From assembly GCF_019457905.1 (NCBI RefSeq), contig NZ_JAHZSV010000003.1:248001-312000 (forward strand): a stretch of 64,000 nucleotides of DNA, read 5' to 3'. Position numbers and translations under genes: made by a program. Source of the DNA: Flagellimonas abyssi (lineage in GTDB: Bacteria > Bacteroidota > Bacteroidia > Flavobacteriales > Flavobacteriaceae). Below, piece by piece: positions 12,801 to 19,751 of this stretch (the first letter of the stretch is position 1; each line of letters opens with the position of its first letter). The notes under the pieces were generated by a model. That model did no database searches, had not been told where the DNA came from, and saw only the letters and a list, made by a program, of their open reading frames with translations.

Positions 12801-15137
12801 AGGGACCAGAACGTTTCCAGTGGTTTGGTCTACCAATTGAAACTCGTAGGTGTCAGGCATATTGATCACCTCTATACTGCCTGGATTTGTACAGATGATA
12901 TCTTCGGAGATATATTGTGGATTGAGCGGGTTCTTGTAGATATTGAAGTAGAATCTGCTAAAACATCCATTTTGGTAGTTGATTACCAATCGATACTGCC
13001 CTGTATTTTGGGCCAAAAAGTCGTTTCCTGTGTCAACGGTGTTCCAAGTACAACCAGTGTTGGTATTCGCACAACCATCAACCGATGCACTACAACTGGC
13101 CTCGTCCAATTGTTCCCAAACAATGCTGGTGGCATCTGGGATGTTTATTTGGAGGAGTTCGCTATCGTTTAATCCACAAAGGAATATTTCAGGAAGTTCG
13201 CTACCATCATTGGGGCAAATATCAATGGAACCATCGATAGTGTTGGAAGTGTCGTTGATCAATGCGGTAATAGGGTTGGATTGAACGGAACCGAACAGTT
13301 CCACAGTTATAATTTCCTGAAAGTCCTTACAAGGGTCAGCAACCTGTTTGTCAACGATATAAGTTCCAGTGGTATTCACCAACATGGTACTTGGGTCACT
13401 GTCGGAATCGCTGTCCGTAATAACGGTATCGATACCAACGTCTATTTGACCGTTTCCATTTTCGTCGCGGTACCAGATATAATTGTCAAAATTATCTCCT
13501 GCATCCAAGAGCACGTTGTCCCCACAGAGTTGTACGGTGCGCGTAAAATCGCAAGCTTCGAGGTCGTCCAATAAAAAGTTGGTAGCTCCGGGATATGGAA
13601 AGCCACAGCCATCAAAGTCGTATACACTGGGGTCGTCCGTTATTGGTGCTTGATTGATTGCTCCCGAATATGTGGAATAGGCAAGGTTTTCGATGATATC
13701 GGTACAGGCATCTATAAAATCAAAGCAATTTTCGGCCACTTGTACCCGCATGCGGATTATTGCTGCTGGATCATATTCTTCAACATAGCGATCGGGTATG
13801 GAGAATATTATGGTCCGGGTAGCTGGGTCGTAGGTGTAGGTTACATCGGTGGGCATGCTTATGCTGGACTCATCGAGGGTAACATTGATTGGCAATACGT
13901 CCCTAATGGTATATCCCACGGCATCGTCGTTGCCTACATTTTCAAAAGTAAGCACGTAATCCAAATATTGGCCCAGGTGCACTCCTTGTCCCGTAATGTC
14001 GTTTCCTGCAATATCCTCTACCGTTTTACCCAGATTTATTTTGGGTTCAATAATTTCCACATCCAATGAGGTGAAAAAGATGTCGTATTTATCTCCTGTG
14101 GACGAAGCCCTTAGTGTAGCTCCTGTTTCATCGTTGGGGATTACGGAATTGCTCGGGTTTGGAATGGTGAAAAGGTCTACATCCCACCCCAAAGTGTTGA
14201 TACTATTGGGGTTTCTAGAGGTAACTATTGTACCTTCATTGGTAATATTACTGTTAAAAAAGTTTGTTGAAGGATTTGCACTGTTCGATAAAGTAGTAAA
14301 GCCACCATTGCTATCCGCTTTAATGGATAGTTGATCGCCTGTAATCCTATTATCACCTTCTAAGGTAGCTACCCCTAATTTTGCCCTTACCGGGAATGGA
14401 GCCGGCAATGTGGTAAATCCATCTATGGGAATATCAACGGTTTCTCCGGCCTTGATACCTGCATAACCATCAAAAGTGGTAATATATTTACCTGGGTAGG
14501 TAGGGTTTTCATAAACTACCACCATGGTCCACCCCCCAGAAACACCTCCTTGTACTGCGTCTCCCGAACTTGCACGAACATTTCCGACAAAGTATTCACC
14601 ATCGGGATTTCCGAGCGCAGTAACAATATCGGTTACATCTTTATAACAGGCATAAGGGGCATAGTTTCCAAAGTCGGAATCACCATCACCATCAAATAAA
14701 ATTTCATCTGCGGTAAGATCTAGATATGCCCCCCCCGGTACCCGAAATTTAACTTGGTTGAAATCGCTACTTCTATTGGAGTCCAGATAAACAGCAGACC
14801 AATACAAACCGGCATATCTAATTCTGGAACAGCTGGGGTCCGGAACCGCCAATGTTGCACTACTGGAGCTGAAGGTAGAAGGGTCTCCGTCAATATCAAT
14901 GTACTGCATGTTGAGATCATCGTTGTAGGATGAGCTCGACCCAGTAACATTGTATGGGTCTTCAGGGTCACCGCCACTGTTGTCCCTGTTCACAATGTTG
15001 TTCGCTATAAACGTAAGGTCTCCCTTAAGCTGGTTTTCATAGCGAACATCTAAATTGTTCTTTATTTGTGAAAATCCTGTATAAGCAAACAGCAACATAC
15101 AGGTTATTGTGCCCCACCTGAGTAGTGATTTTTTCAT
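858..15137 (-). CDS. sprB: Giant SprB-like gliding adhesin with T9SS type-B sorting domain (4,759 aa)
   Basis: Enormous secreted repeat protein. Residues 1-23 are a signal peptide (MKKSLLRWGTITCMLLFAYT). Residues about 25-360 form an N-terminal region with an SRIRYAGLYWSAVY segment. Residues about 365-490 resemble a DUF11-type domain (INLGKTVEDIAGN, YTIRDVLPINVTL). From about residue 815 to 4,660 there are tandem SprB-type repeats of about 75-85 residues, usually with GGTAPYEYS-like and VRDANGC-like signatures. A lectin-like module interrupts them at about 1,815-2,017. The last ~85 residues are the gliding-motility-associated C-terminal domain (FPNFFTPDGDGRNDFW ... GDYWYVVRL), which targets cargo to the T9SS. 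SprB-type adhesins move along the cell surface and attach the cell to its substrate. The gene lies 15 bp after the upstream PorP-SPOR gene and 22 bp before the SprF-like gene. Its cysteine-rich repeats could form disulfides, which is inference. Confidence 0.93.
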   Translation of the reverse strand: MKKSLLRWGTITCMLLFAYTGFSQIKNNLDVRYENQLKGDLTFIANNIVNRDNSGGDPEDPYNVTGSSSSYNDDLNMQYIDIDGDPSTFSSSSATLAVPDPSCSRIRYAGLYWSAVYLDSNRSSDFNQVKFRVPGGAYLDLTADEILFDGDGDSDFGNYAPYACYKDVTDIVTALGNPDGEYFVGNVRASSGDAVQGGVSGGWTMVVVYENPTYPGKYITTFDGYAGIKAGETVDIPIDGFTTLPAPFPVRAKLGVATLEGDNRITGDQLSIKADSNGGFTTLSNSANPSTNFFNSNITNEGTIVTSRNPNSINTLGWDVDLFTIPNPSNSVIPNDETGATLRASSTGDKYDIFFTSLDVEIIEPKINLGKTVEDIAGNDITGQGVHLGQYLDYVLTFENVGNDDAVGYTIRDVLPINVTLDESSISMPTDVTYTYDPATRTIIFSIPDRYVEEYDPAAIIRMRVQVAENCFDFIDACTDIIENLAYSTYSGAINQAPITDDPSVYDFDGCGFPYPGATNFLLDDLEACDFTRTVQLCGDNVLLDAGDNFDNYIWYRDENGNGQIDVGIDTVITDSDSDSDPSTMLVNTTGTYIVDKQVADPCKDFQEIITVELFGSVQSNPITALINDTSNTIDGSIDICPNDGSELPEIFLCGLNDSELLQINIPDATSIVWEQLDEASCSASVDGCANTNTGCTWNTVDTGNDFLAQNTGQYRLVINYQNGCFSRFYFNIYKNPLNPQYISEDIICTNPGSIEVINMPDTYEFQLVDQTTGNVLVPYGPDKTFEITNNGAYMVEMRQQGVTDGCVFVLDNIGILDRDFQVDVVSQDVYNCTGLGEIAISVLNVEAQYYYEISSGGTSVDSFGPTNDNNHTFENLNDGTYDVTVTTDDGCSYTEQIIIQDLLDLDLEARVSQHITCREGNIQMSSTGGKTPHLYAIWSFVDRNGITQISYPSVADIPPSEFQPEQIFDVVGAAGAGTYTYVVIDRFNCHAFSNPVEIEFRPAAEYNATSVMDVLCYGESTGTITFNLVDDNGYQLTYYLFDATGFDEDNYDFANALATNTSGNFPGLGSGDYVVVINQRKGSASCDYYEYHSISAPTNALDAEVEIVQNYTCSQPGEVRIFNVQGGSAPYEYSIDGVNFDADSATLLEESFTNLTDGTYTLTVRDANGCTFDDSLTIAPLDPPTDIDFAATDPLCPSFVSDVSLTVTGGSPNLVYEIISPAGSAVNNGNNSTFAGLAPGTYMFRVTDNDGCSYDESFTIDPVTEISVTGQLVSNISCLGEEDGEIQYTINNFNTDFDYTVTGPYNFSGTAQTNGSIQLTNLAAGTYTITVTDNLTNCTDTASVTINAPPSAVTAPFTVSQPTCLADGSVNITASGGWGSFTYEIAAGPETFGPQSSGFFAGLDQGGTYTYMVTDANGCIFTDDFVINEAIAPELAIVPNDICYDDATGLTLTANIISGGDGNYEYSLNGGPYVTNNLFTGLGPGTYTITVRDGNDCIDTESITIDPELSVVASAPNITACETDTDVTISAAGGDGNYVYAVVANGVTPGVSDFSTTNPVTVTSTGDYDVYVRDNGGASGYCEATYDIVILQDDPLAITVSNTDILCSGESQAEITISATGGEAPYTYSINNGATYQTSNTFYNQPAGSYNIRVRDANNCEESEIHTITEPLTLSASAAVTALAECNPGIGAEVRITNAIGGTAPYEYSFDGGSTYGASSIGYLMPGTHTLYIRDANLCTFPMTVTIEPEPTPPNATATVDYECDGEGTITVTPNSADFDYTYEINGTPNTPNDSNVFSDVPVGNHTITVNYTSNSAPTPSILLSENFGTGPNTSISEIDPVYCYEPQNGSASLCGFGTDTHIQDGEYSVTQVIANPYGSWQSPNDHTAIANGRFLAINVGGVAGVGGIVYQKTDVEVIPNRDITVSLWAFNLLRTGTSGGDPSIEIQLVDGSGTVIQSTTTGNIPKNNGASDWHDYNVTLNPGANSNLDIVIRTNSSVTDGNDIAIDDIEAYQIPEVCGGSLTLDVTVEDGNAFNGAITAFTDLTCNGAADGTITFEVENFDPTTGFTYQVDGGAISGTQLSSPITITGLDAGPHTIEIIDLRDSACSVVLNQTLAQPDVLDVTATIVNELTCTNGGASISATATDGTPTYEYQLENTSGTVLAAYQPNGTFSGLAAGDYVVRARDANMCEDTVTITVDPAEIIAFDLTPTLCYSGNNDGSIQVDVTSGNGNYQFRINNGAWMTPTPTTDITYTFINLGAGTYTIEVRDDYGCSATDTATINPALTASAFLNNDLTCLDDASILINAGGGSGIYTYEWSNDAGATYNSTGFTGNEFNTNIDGTYMFRVTDSAGCTVTTNSIIITPATQPVISSITPTHILCNGENTGALDIVIDTSVSVPPYTINVVETNGPTNYGSQTTGLPAGDYEVTVTDSKGCVSDPFTVVISEPDPITYTTTDVPITCDSSSGVTNPGSITVSGVSGGTAEYTYILTANNGIAPQTYTTTPGSRDHTFTVLEFGIYQIDVVDANGCASYTTEIIASPPNDLDIDVSTTTADCVSGGTAIVTVGSAVGSGNYEFAILENYTAPYVDDQANDYIPPDTPGGDTATFTGLTPGITYTFVVFDLTTNCYYFEEAAAPINTPSLMTSNLDAINNVSCTGSSDGNISFTFTGFDALATSVNYEIFNRQSNVSTGYSGTAPVNTPTTVTINNFGVLPPGEYYLLLSEVGGPNNGCSVDGGEFTIRESANALDLDVTSPQNDNCNPNAGVIAATGRYGTAPYTYQYLLDTDPAPTATSAGWTSSSSANVEAGDYMVYVMDAYGCIQSETITVLEDPSPEISLVVVDECVEEGQFQVTITLDNAAVAMSPFQISVNGSAYQAFTFDGSDQYTISGLSSGTNQSVSVRDLNGCSDSETFDIYPPLEFNVIQTVALDCEPGILAYGELQIEVLSGSGNYEFEINGPDPYDEPRGALTLDASNQFTWTEAGAAGSYEVLVYDIGTTAPYCSKSITVDVPDAPIPSFTSTYTDVTCNGADDGTISVTAIDNGIGPYSFEIISATDGSISVPIAPTSNTNFTANFTGLAGSVTGITYTIEVTAANNCTHIETVIISEPEEIIVPAPTVDQFACTAGNNMNNAIITVDGSSITGGSGTYVRYEFINDAGSLVVQSGNNPVYIETDVNGGSYTINVYDDNGCVGTTTATIDPFDEITNATAAITDPISCNPGADGEITITVSSTAGDPSRFEYSIDNGANWQASNVFGGLSAGTHNFVVRHLDTGCTVTTSETIADPNTFTIDVNVVSDVICYGTASGQVTFELLDATYSGGFNWTIYNTNGTPTDLSDDTVVANGNSATTGPTAAINIAAGSYIVEITQDAFPECTNIEAFTIAGPSSAITGNTEITPITCDPGNDGIIEVVDVQGGWGGYTYYVDTTPNPDPNNPANYVANARFDGLSAGTYEVWVMDQEGCSVQLTDVDLTVPDPIVADLRINQANCTNLQGEIEVVGIPATNPVSGGQGSNYTYQLIRNGANVGSPQTNTVFSGLGAGTYEVYIEDQWGCFTTVGPVVLTNAMTATAAVVKPMDCTINPGGEITVTVTGGSSNLQYSTVSPVTSTVITNTDGVFTNLTEPGTYVFTITDLDTTEPCTYVVSQVLDDKVDPELLDATVQNVSCFGGSDGSILAVLNPSTATNPVYQYELIGLSAGAPSRPLQNNPLFENLPAGNYEVRVVSSRSCEDVKAESIIEPAVLDATASATPFVCTPSNSVDESTISVTATGGTAPYFYSFNGNGFGSNATFDVVDNGTVQTINYVVRDANGCEFPDSITVQPLNTFTLDASQDIAITCLNPESVILTVTESTPGDTYTFELLPVGNPYGSVVPSSVTATTATFELTQPGSYTFRATNDVTGCYVQTIYTVAPYDTIDVVATATAAAMCFDDAGEITIDVTGYAGAYDYEVYRTDGTLIVSGNENTASGSFAITHPDLIGGNYYVEVTATGTPFCDATSGTVTIVSPSAELDFAPQQVASVTCTNDLGEILVAPVGGYAPYDIVLTNMNTMQVFTINDVQSHVFTGLSADDYTIRVTDAGGCFEDRTLTLLPPAPIVADINVSSTSLDCYGDDTASVWADPVTGGSGSYDYQLNYYDEAGTTIVFTTGPQRSNMFNNLGAGTYSITVTDNWSCSDTTDTVTISEPTEVRASLIKLEDLTCLTNGSMRLSATGGTAPYQYFDENTSTWEDFGNPTYHDFLNMGAGQYQFEVRDANQCTAMISNQVSLREPPELILEIDDRAAFINCAGEATATIIARATGGLGNYSYELFSDPGFSNLVDGPNTTGRFDDLMAGEYYVRVTSEDCIEESPIIPILDPAPLQVERQEFTDITCAGMEDGTISVEVSGGTGEILYAISPSLNRFDTVNTFTDLAPGIYDVIAQDVNGCFITFQFELEQPEPIVAEAINITDEVCFESGDGSFEIQISGGTAPYETSLNSSADANFVQDQTLFQNLTAGAHVVFIRDAQGCETNVIVEIDPGVVLAATVTPMYECTGNLPNNYLNIVLEDESIAGDLMYALDSTDPADMQLSADFTNMTPGDHYLTIAHANGCMATYDFTIATFEPLVLTLENTTINQITAIADGGVEDYTFYFNDVDNGTDNTFFINSTGTYTVTVIDQNGCEATAEIFMEFIDIEFPNFFTPDGDGRNDFWIPDNIEGFPDVLIKIYDRYGRVVEEMTRNVKGWDGNYEGKPLPTGDYWYVVRLEGAQDNREFVGHFTLYRE
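1140..12690 (-). repeat. Tandem SprB-type repeat array inside the adhesin gene
   Basis: Within the adhesin, successive units of about 75-85 codons recur. Each starts near a conserved cysteine followed by a D/N-G-x-I segment, has a GG-x-PY-x-Y core and ends with G-x-Y-x-V-x-V-x-D-x-x-GC. Dividing the length gives roughly 45 units; I did not count them exactly. The units differ in sequence, so this is a protein-level rather than a near-identical DNA repeat. The array is interrupted once, at about 9,080-9,690, by a non-repeat module. Confidence 0.8.
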
Positions 15138-15152
15138 AAGCTGGTGGTAATA

Positions 15153-17225
15153 TTAAATGGTAGTGTTTGGTTTGATTCGCATGATCCACATATCGTCGTC
15201 ATACGAAGCGTTAAGTTTGGAGTAGTAAGACGTTAGGGCGTTGTTCCAGGTCTCGTGTCTTTTTAAATACACGTACCTGTTCTTGTCAGCTGGGCTGACA
15301 AAATAGCTTGCATGCAATCCTTTAGCATTCAATTCTTTAACGAATTGCTTTGCACTTGATGAATTATCAAAAACATTGGCGATTATGTAATATCCTTCTG
15401 GTAATCCATCCCCGGACTGTGTTCTGATGACCACGTGGTTTTTCCCATTGGAAACACCTGTTACATTTTTGGACAATTGTCCACTTCCGTACTTGGAGCT
15501 GCTATTATCCATTTGACCGGAGTATCCGGCAATTTGTGAATCGTTACCATTTACGTTCATCACCCAGGCATCTCCTTGGTAAGTACCGTCCATTTTATTA
15601 TGATAAGCTTCCAAGGCATCGGATTTGCTTCCGAAGTCACCAATGTAAACGTAGTTAAGTCCGTTCTTTGGGTTCTGGAAATAGTCGGCATCTATACCTT
15701 GGGCCCTAAGTTTTTCAATGAACGCATTTAGGTTATCGGTGTCCCTGAATACGTTGGCGATGAGGTAATGTCCGCTTTCTACATTTGGAACGGCGTGGGA
15801 CTTGAACCCGGTTGTTTTTTTGCTCTTTGTAGGTCTATAGGTATTGTCCTTTTCAGAAGCGGTATTCGAGGCATATGTGGCTTTGGTATTGTCCTTGGCC
15901 TCATTGATTTTTATAACCTTTTTTGTGGATGTGTTATTGGTTAGGCCGTGATTGGCAACAGGTTGTTTTCTTCGGGTCACGATATCCGCACTGTCCATAC
16001 TGGCGAAATATACCGCTTTGGCTTTTTCTTCCAACGCTGGGTTCTGGCCACGGGTTTCTCGCTGAACCATTTTCATAACAGTTTCAAAACGTCTTTCCAA
16101 ATCCTTTTTACGAGTGGACTCAATGGAATCCTGACGCATCAGCAACTCATCCAAAATAGCGTCGTTTTCAGCAAGTTTATCTTGTAAACGTGCTATTTCA
16201 AGGTCTTTATCAGTGATGTTCAAACTGTCTTGTGGAACATTCTCATCATTGGAAACTAATTCTTCACCCTCTTTTTCCAACATCACACGATCTTCGGTTA
16301 GGTTAGGTGTGAACGAATAGGCCAAAGAGATTTCGTGGGTAACGCCAAAGTTTTCAAACTCGTTGGAAAGACCTTTTTCTACAGTATATCCCAGTGAGAT
16401 ATTTTTGGTAAGGTTAAAACCAAGTCCAGCGGAAGCACCATAAAAATCATCGTAACCTGCTTGTACCCATCCCAATTTAGGTAGGTCAAGAATAAGGTTA
16501 CCTCCAAGGGTCAAGGTTTCTTCTCCTACCTTGCGAACTCGTGCCAAAGGCATTAACCTAGCTTGTTCCATGATGCCCGGACTATTTTCAAACTGATGGG
16601 TATATTGTAGGTGTCCGGAGTAGGTTTTCTCGTTGAAATCGGTGACCGATTCACTTGTTTTTAAGTTGTAATCAAACAGGTTTTCGGCAAAACCACCAAT
16701 GTCGAACTTTCCAATGGAAAAGTTGAAACCTGGTTGAAAGCTCACCAAAGAACTGCTTTCCAAAGTACCCAACAAGGGGTCAAAATCCACGGAATTGGCC
16801 CTATCTTGATTGAAGGCACTTTGGTAGTAACTCACGTTTGCCCCAAAGGTAAAGGTGCTTTTAGGGCTCAGACGCACACCATATGCATAGTTGGCATGCA
16901 CTCCAAAATTGTTGAACAACCCTTCACGATTGGTAAATAGGCTTAAACCAACACCGCTTCTATCACTTACTCTACCGCTATAACTCAAGAAATACACCTG
17001 ATTGTTATCATCAAAAGATACCGATTGGTTTCTATGGAAAAGGTTGATGTAGGACTTATCCTCCCTTACTGTGGAAAAAGTTGGGTTCAGCAAGAACCTA
17101 TTAAACTTTAAAAGGTTTTGGGAGGGTACGTTATAAGGTACATATGCGCCTTCTTCCTGTCCTCTCATTCCGGAGAAGACAAGTAGAAATAGGGCAAGTA
17201 ATAGTAGAGGTTTTTTGGTCTGCAT
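15153..17225 (-). CDS. sprD: PorP/SprF-like barrel fused to coiled coil and two SPOR-like modules (690 aa)
   Basis: The N-terminal 310 residues follow a signal peptide (MQTKKPLLLLALFLLVFSGM) and show the PorP/SprF pattern: LLKFNRFLLNPTFSTVRED followed by repeated amphipathic strands. Residues about 335-390 are a charged, probably coiled-coil segment (ARLQDKLAENDAILDELL). Two similar C-terminal modules follow at about 481-560 and 608-690. Both start G-x-Y-x-IANVF and contain an aromatic-rich YVYIGDF or YVYLKRH segment, as SPOR-like domains do; SPOR domains bind peptidoglycan glycan strands. The gene sits 6 bp after the Ig-like gene and 15 bp before the adhesin gene. By order it matches sprD of the sprC-sprD-sprB-sprF operon of F. 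johnsoniae. The PorP-like part is a confident call, the SPOR assignment is by pattern, and the symbol is positional. Confidence 0.78.
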   Translation of the reverse strand: MQTKKPLLLLALFLLVFSGMRGQEEGAYVPYNVPSQNLLKFNRFLLNPTFSTVREDKSYINLFHRNQSVSFDDNNQVYFLSYSGRVSDRSGVGLSLFTNREGLFNNFGVHANYAYGVRLSPKSTFTFGANVSYYQSAFNQDRANSVDFDPLLGTLESSSLVSFQPGFNFSIGKFDIGGFAENLFDYNLKTSESVTDFNEKTYSGHLQYTHQFENSPGIMEQARLMPLARVRKVGEETLTLGGNLILDLPKLGWVQAGYDDFYGASAGLGFNLTKNISLGYTVEKGLSNEFENFGVTHEISLAYSFTPNLTEDRVMLEKEGEELVSNDENVPQDSLNITDKDLEIARLQDKLAENDAILDELLMRQDSIESTRKKDLERRFETVMKMVQRETRGQNPALEEKAKAVYFASMDSADIVTRRKQPVANHGLTNNTSTKKVIKINEAKDNTKATYASNTASEKDNTYRPTKSKKTTGFKSHAVPNVESGHYLIANVFRDTDNLNAFIEKLRAQGIDADYFQNPKNGLNYVYIGDFGSKSDALEAYHNKMDGTYQGDAWVMNVNGNDSQIAGYSGQMDNSSSKYGSGQLSKNVTGVSNGKNHVVIRTQSGDGLPEGYYIIANVFDNSSSAKQFVKELNAKGLHASYFVSPADKNRYVYLKRHETWNNALTSYYSKLNASYDDDMWIMRIKPNTTI

Positions 17226-17231
17226 TGCTGC

Positions 17232-19493
17232 TTATTTAATAACAGTGATGGTTCCTTGTTTTAGGCTTTTGCCACGACGTGTGACCTTGTAATAGAAGAT
17301 CATGTTCTGTTTGTTGAAAGAAGTGGTGGATTGTGGCCAATTATTTTCATAGCCGGCTTGGCTAAATACTTGTTCCCCCCGCTCATTGAATATGGTGACG
17401 AGAACATTCGGGTCACGGGAATAGGTGTTGGGCAATACCCATAGATCGTTGATACCGTCTCCATTGGCGGTTATAACGTTCGGTATGGCAAACATATCCC
17501 TGTAGGTAATTGTAACGACCTTGCTTACGGTACAGGTTCCAAATGTTGCGATCAACAGGTACTCACCTTCTTCGGTAAAGTCATAATAACTGTTGGAAGA
17601 AATTAGGTTGTTACCGGCATCGTACCATTCATATGAATCTGCTCCGCTTGCTGTCAGCGTTTCTGTTTCACCCTCAATAATGATGAGGTCTTTTGATTTG
17701 TCCAATACTAACAATGATTCATCAAATGCGGTAATGGTTATTTGATTTGATACTAATGGACAATCATTGGATGTGATGACAAGTTGATAAACACCTGGTC
17801 CGCTAACGGTTAAGTTTTGTGATGAGGTATTGATTACGGTTCCGTCTTTTTTCCATTCAAATGATTCGTTGGTCAAATCCGTTGTACTCTCCAAAACGAT
17901 GGGTTCTCCACCTTCACAGAATACAGTGCTGTTTGCTGTGATTTGAAGTGCTTTGTTGGAAGCCAATTTTACCTGCAGTGTATTGGAAGAGGCCTGGTAG
18001 GCATCAAGAGTCCCAATCAAGGTATACGCCCCATTTTCTTCTTGGTTTGAAACGGTAATAGTTTTGGCCGTCTCCGCAGCAATATTACTACCGTTGAGTT
18101 TCCATTGATAGTCAAAAGAGCTTTGAAGATCCGTGGTTACATCCGTTTTGGAACCGTTGCTGCTAACAACATTAATAGTGGTAAGGCTCAAGGTGGCATC
18201 AACACTTTCGCAAGAGCCATAAGTTCCAATATAGTCCACCACAAACTCAAAGGATTGTGGAGATACTACTTTTGTTGTGGCCGAGGCCATTGGTGCTGGG
18301 GCACATGATCCCCCACTGTCGATTACCGTTACGTAATATTCTCCAATGGTATCAACATTTAAAGTATTGCTGGTGGCATCGGTGATGGCAACGCCGTTTT
18401 TATACCATTGATATGTTGCATTGGATGCTGTAGTACTTACTGATAATGTTTTGGTCTGTGCAGGAAGGAGTACAATATTCTCTTCGTTGTCCAAGGTAAT
18501 TTCGAATGAGCTTGAGTTGGATACGGTAATCGGAGCCGACAACTCGGTACAAACACCTGAACCGGATATTTCAACTTTATAAGATCCCTCAAAACCACTG
18601 GTTCCCGCATCTACGGTAAAACTGCTGGCGTCAACAGTTGGCCCACTGACAACCGCTCCGTCTTTATACCATTTATAGGTGAATCCCTGGCCGCTGATGT
18701 TAGCCTGCAACAATTGGGTTTCTCCAGGGCAAAGGGATATACTGCTTGCACCATTAATGGCAAGTCCGGCACTGATTCCAGTTGATATTTCAATATAATT
18801 GGACATGGTGTTTGCAGAACCTGAGCAATCCCCATAGTCCAATTCTACATAGTACATGCCGGGATCAGAAACGGTGATGCTTTCTGTTTTTTCGGCAAGT
18901 GGCGTACCACTGCGGTACCAATTGTAGATATATGTTCCTGCATTAGGGATATTATGGGGCTTAAGAGTTACTGAGCCTCCTCCGCAAATTTGTATTTTAC
19001 CTTCTGAAGGAATATTTCCGCTTCCATTTTCACTGATGAGCAAAGGAGCTTTATAATCGATATAATACATGGTGAAGGCATCCGAAGCGGGACTTGTTTT
19101 GGCAGGAGAAGTACTTCGAACCCTCATTTTATAATTATCTCCCCTTATATTCGAAGGAAGAGCAAACTGAAAGACAAAGTCGAAAACCTGGTTCTTGTCA
19201 CTGACACTGGCAAGTTCAGTAGGGTTGGAAAAGTAGCCATTGGCATCCGAAAGCTCCAGTATAAACTTATTGTTGCTGGCCACCAAGGGCGGGTCCCAGT
19301 TAAAGCCGACATAGTATTGGTTAAATTCACTGGAAGCACAGATGGCATCCCATGCAACATTCCCCCCAAGGTTGGGGTTCACAGCAGGCTCTGGCTTGTA
19401 CAACACTTGGGCTTGTATCCCAAAAGTGCCAAGCAGCATAAAGGCAAAGGCCAAGACCAGAATGCTATACGTTGAATTACTTTTTTTCATCAC
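17232..19493 (-). CDS. sprC: Ig-like-repeat secreted protein with gliding-motility C-terminal domain (753 aa)
   Basis: Secreted T9SS cargo. A signal peptide (about residues 1-28, with LVLAFAFMLLGTFGIQAQ) is followed by several Ig/PKD-like beta-sandwich units with recurring YxWYKDG-like cores (YIYNWYRSG, FTYKWYKDGA, ATYQWYKNG). The last ~85 residues are a type-B T9SS sorting domain: FAIPNVITANGDGINDLW ... VTIFNERGEQVF. It heads the minus-strand operon and ends 6 bp before the PorP-SPOR gene. In F. johnsoniae, sprC occupies the first position of the sprB operon and supports SprB function; here the symbol rests on gene order. The first codon is GTG at 19,493 with an ATG immediately after, and either could be used. 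No convincing promoter box was found in the 258 bp upstream. Confidence 0.78.
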   Translation of the reverse strand: MMKKSNSTYSILVLAFAFMLLGTFGIQAQVLYKPEPAVNPNLGGNVAWDAICASSEFNQYYVGFNWDPPLVASNNKFILELSDANGYFSNPTELASVSDKNQVFDFVFQFALPSNIRGDNYKMRVRSTSPAKTSPASDAFTMYYIDYKAPLLISENGSGNIPSEGKIQICGGGSVTLKPHNIPNAGTYIYNWYRSGTPLAEKTESITVSDPGMYYVELDYGDCSGSANTMSNYIEISTGISAGLAINGASSISLCPGETQLLQANISGQGFTYKWYKDGAVVSGPTVDASSFTVDAGTSGFEGSYKVEISGSGVCTELSAPITVSNSSSFEITLDNEENIVLLPAQTKTLSVSTTASNATYQWYKNGVAITDATSNTLNVDTIGEYYVTVIDSGGSCAPAPMASATTKVVSPQSFEFVVDYIGTYGSCESVDATLSLTTINVVSSNGSKTDVTTDLQSSFDYQWKLNGSNIAAETAKTITVSNQEENGAYTLIGTLDAYQASSNTLQVKLASNKALQITANSTVFCEGGEPIVLESTTDLTNESFEWKKDGTVINTSSQNLTVSGPGVYQLVITSNDCPLVSNQITITAFDESLLVLDKSKDLIIIEGETETLTASGADSYEWYDAGNNLISSNSYYDFTEEGEYLLIATFGTCTVSKVVTITYRDMFAIPNVITANGDGINDLWVLPNTYSRDPNVLVTIFNERGEQVFSQAGYENNWPQSTTSFNKQNMIFYYKVTRRGKSLKQGTITVIK

Positions 19494-19751
19494 CGTTAGT
19501 TTTTAAGAGGGTTATGGGCTTAATAGCCCTGTTAGTTTGTGCCCCTTAATTGTAATTCATTCAAAAAGACGGTGTTCAGGCGCCTTTTCATCATACAGTA
19601 TTCCAATAACAAATATGTCCCTAATTTCGTCGAAAGGAAAGATATTGTTGTAGGTGATACCAAAACTGTTGTGAAATCGCCTACTTTGTATACACAAGAG
19701 CATGAAAAATAGCTATCAACTAGGGATTTTACTACATTTGCGCATCAAATT
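19494..19751. other. Divergent intergenic region between the gliding operon and glnS
   Basis: These 258 bp must hold the promoters for the adhesin operon (minus) and glnS (plus). On the plus strand a TACATTTG box sits 11 bp before the glnS ATG. On the minus strand I see no equally good box. No open reading frame, RNA gene or strong hairpin was recognised. Confidence 0.6.
19733..19740 (+). promoter_or_regulatory. -7 box (TACATTTG) upstream of glnS
   Basis: Exact match to the Bacteroidota -7 consensus TAnnTTTG, ending 11 bp before the glnS start. No clear TTG element was found at the usual upstream distance. Transcription would start only a few bases before the ATG. Confidence 0.45.

Noticed and set aside
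15427-15442. CACGTG in the PorP-SPOR gene as parS
   Set aside because: Both outer arms fail (GATGAC and GTTTTT).
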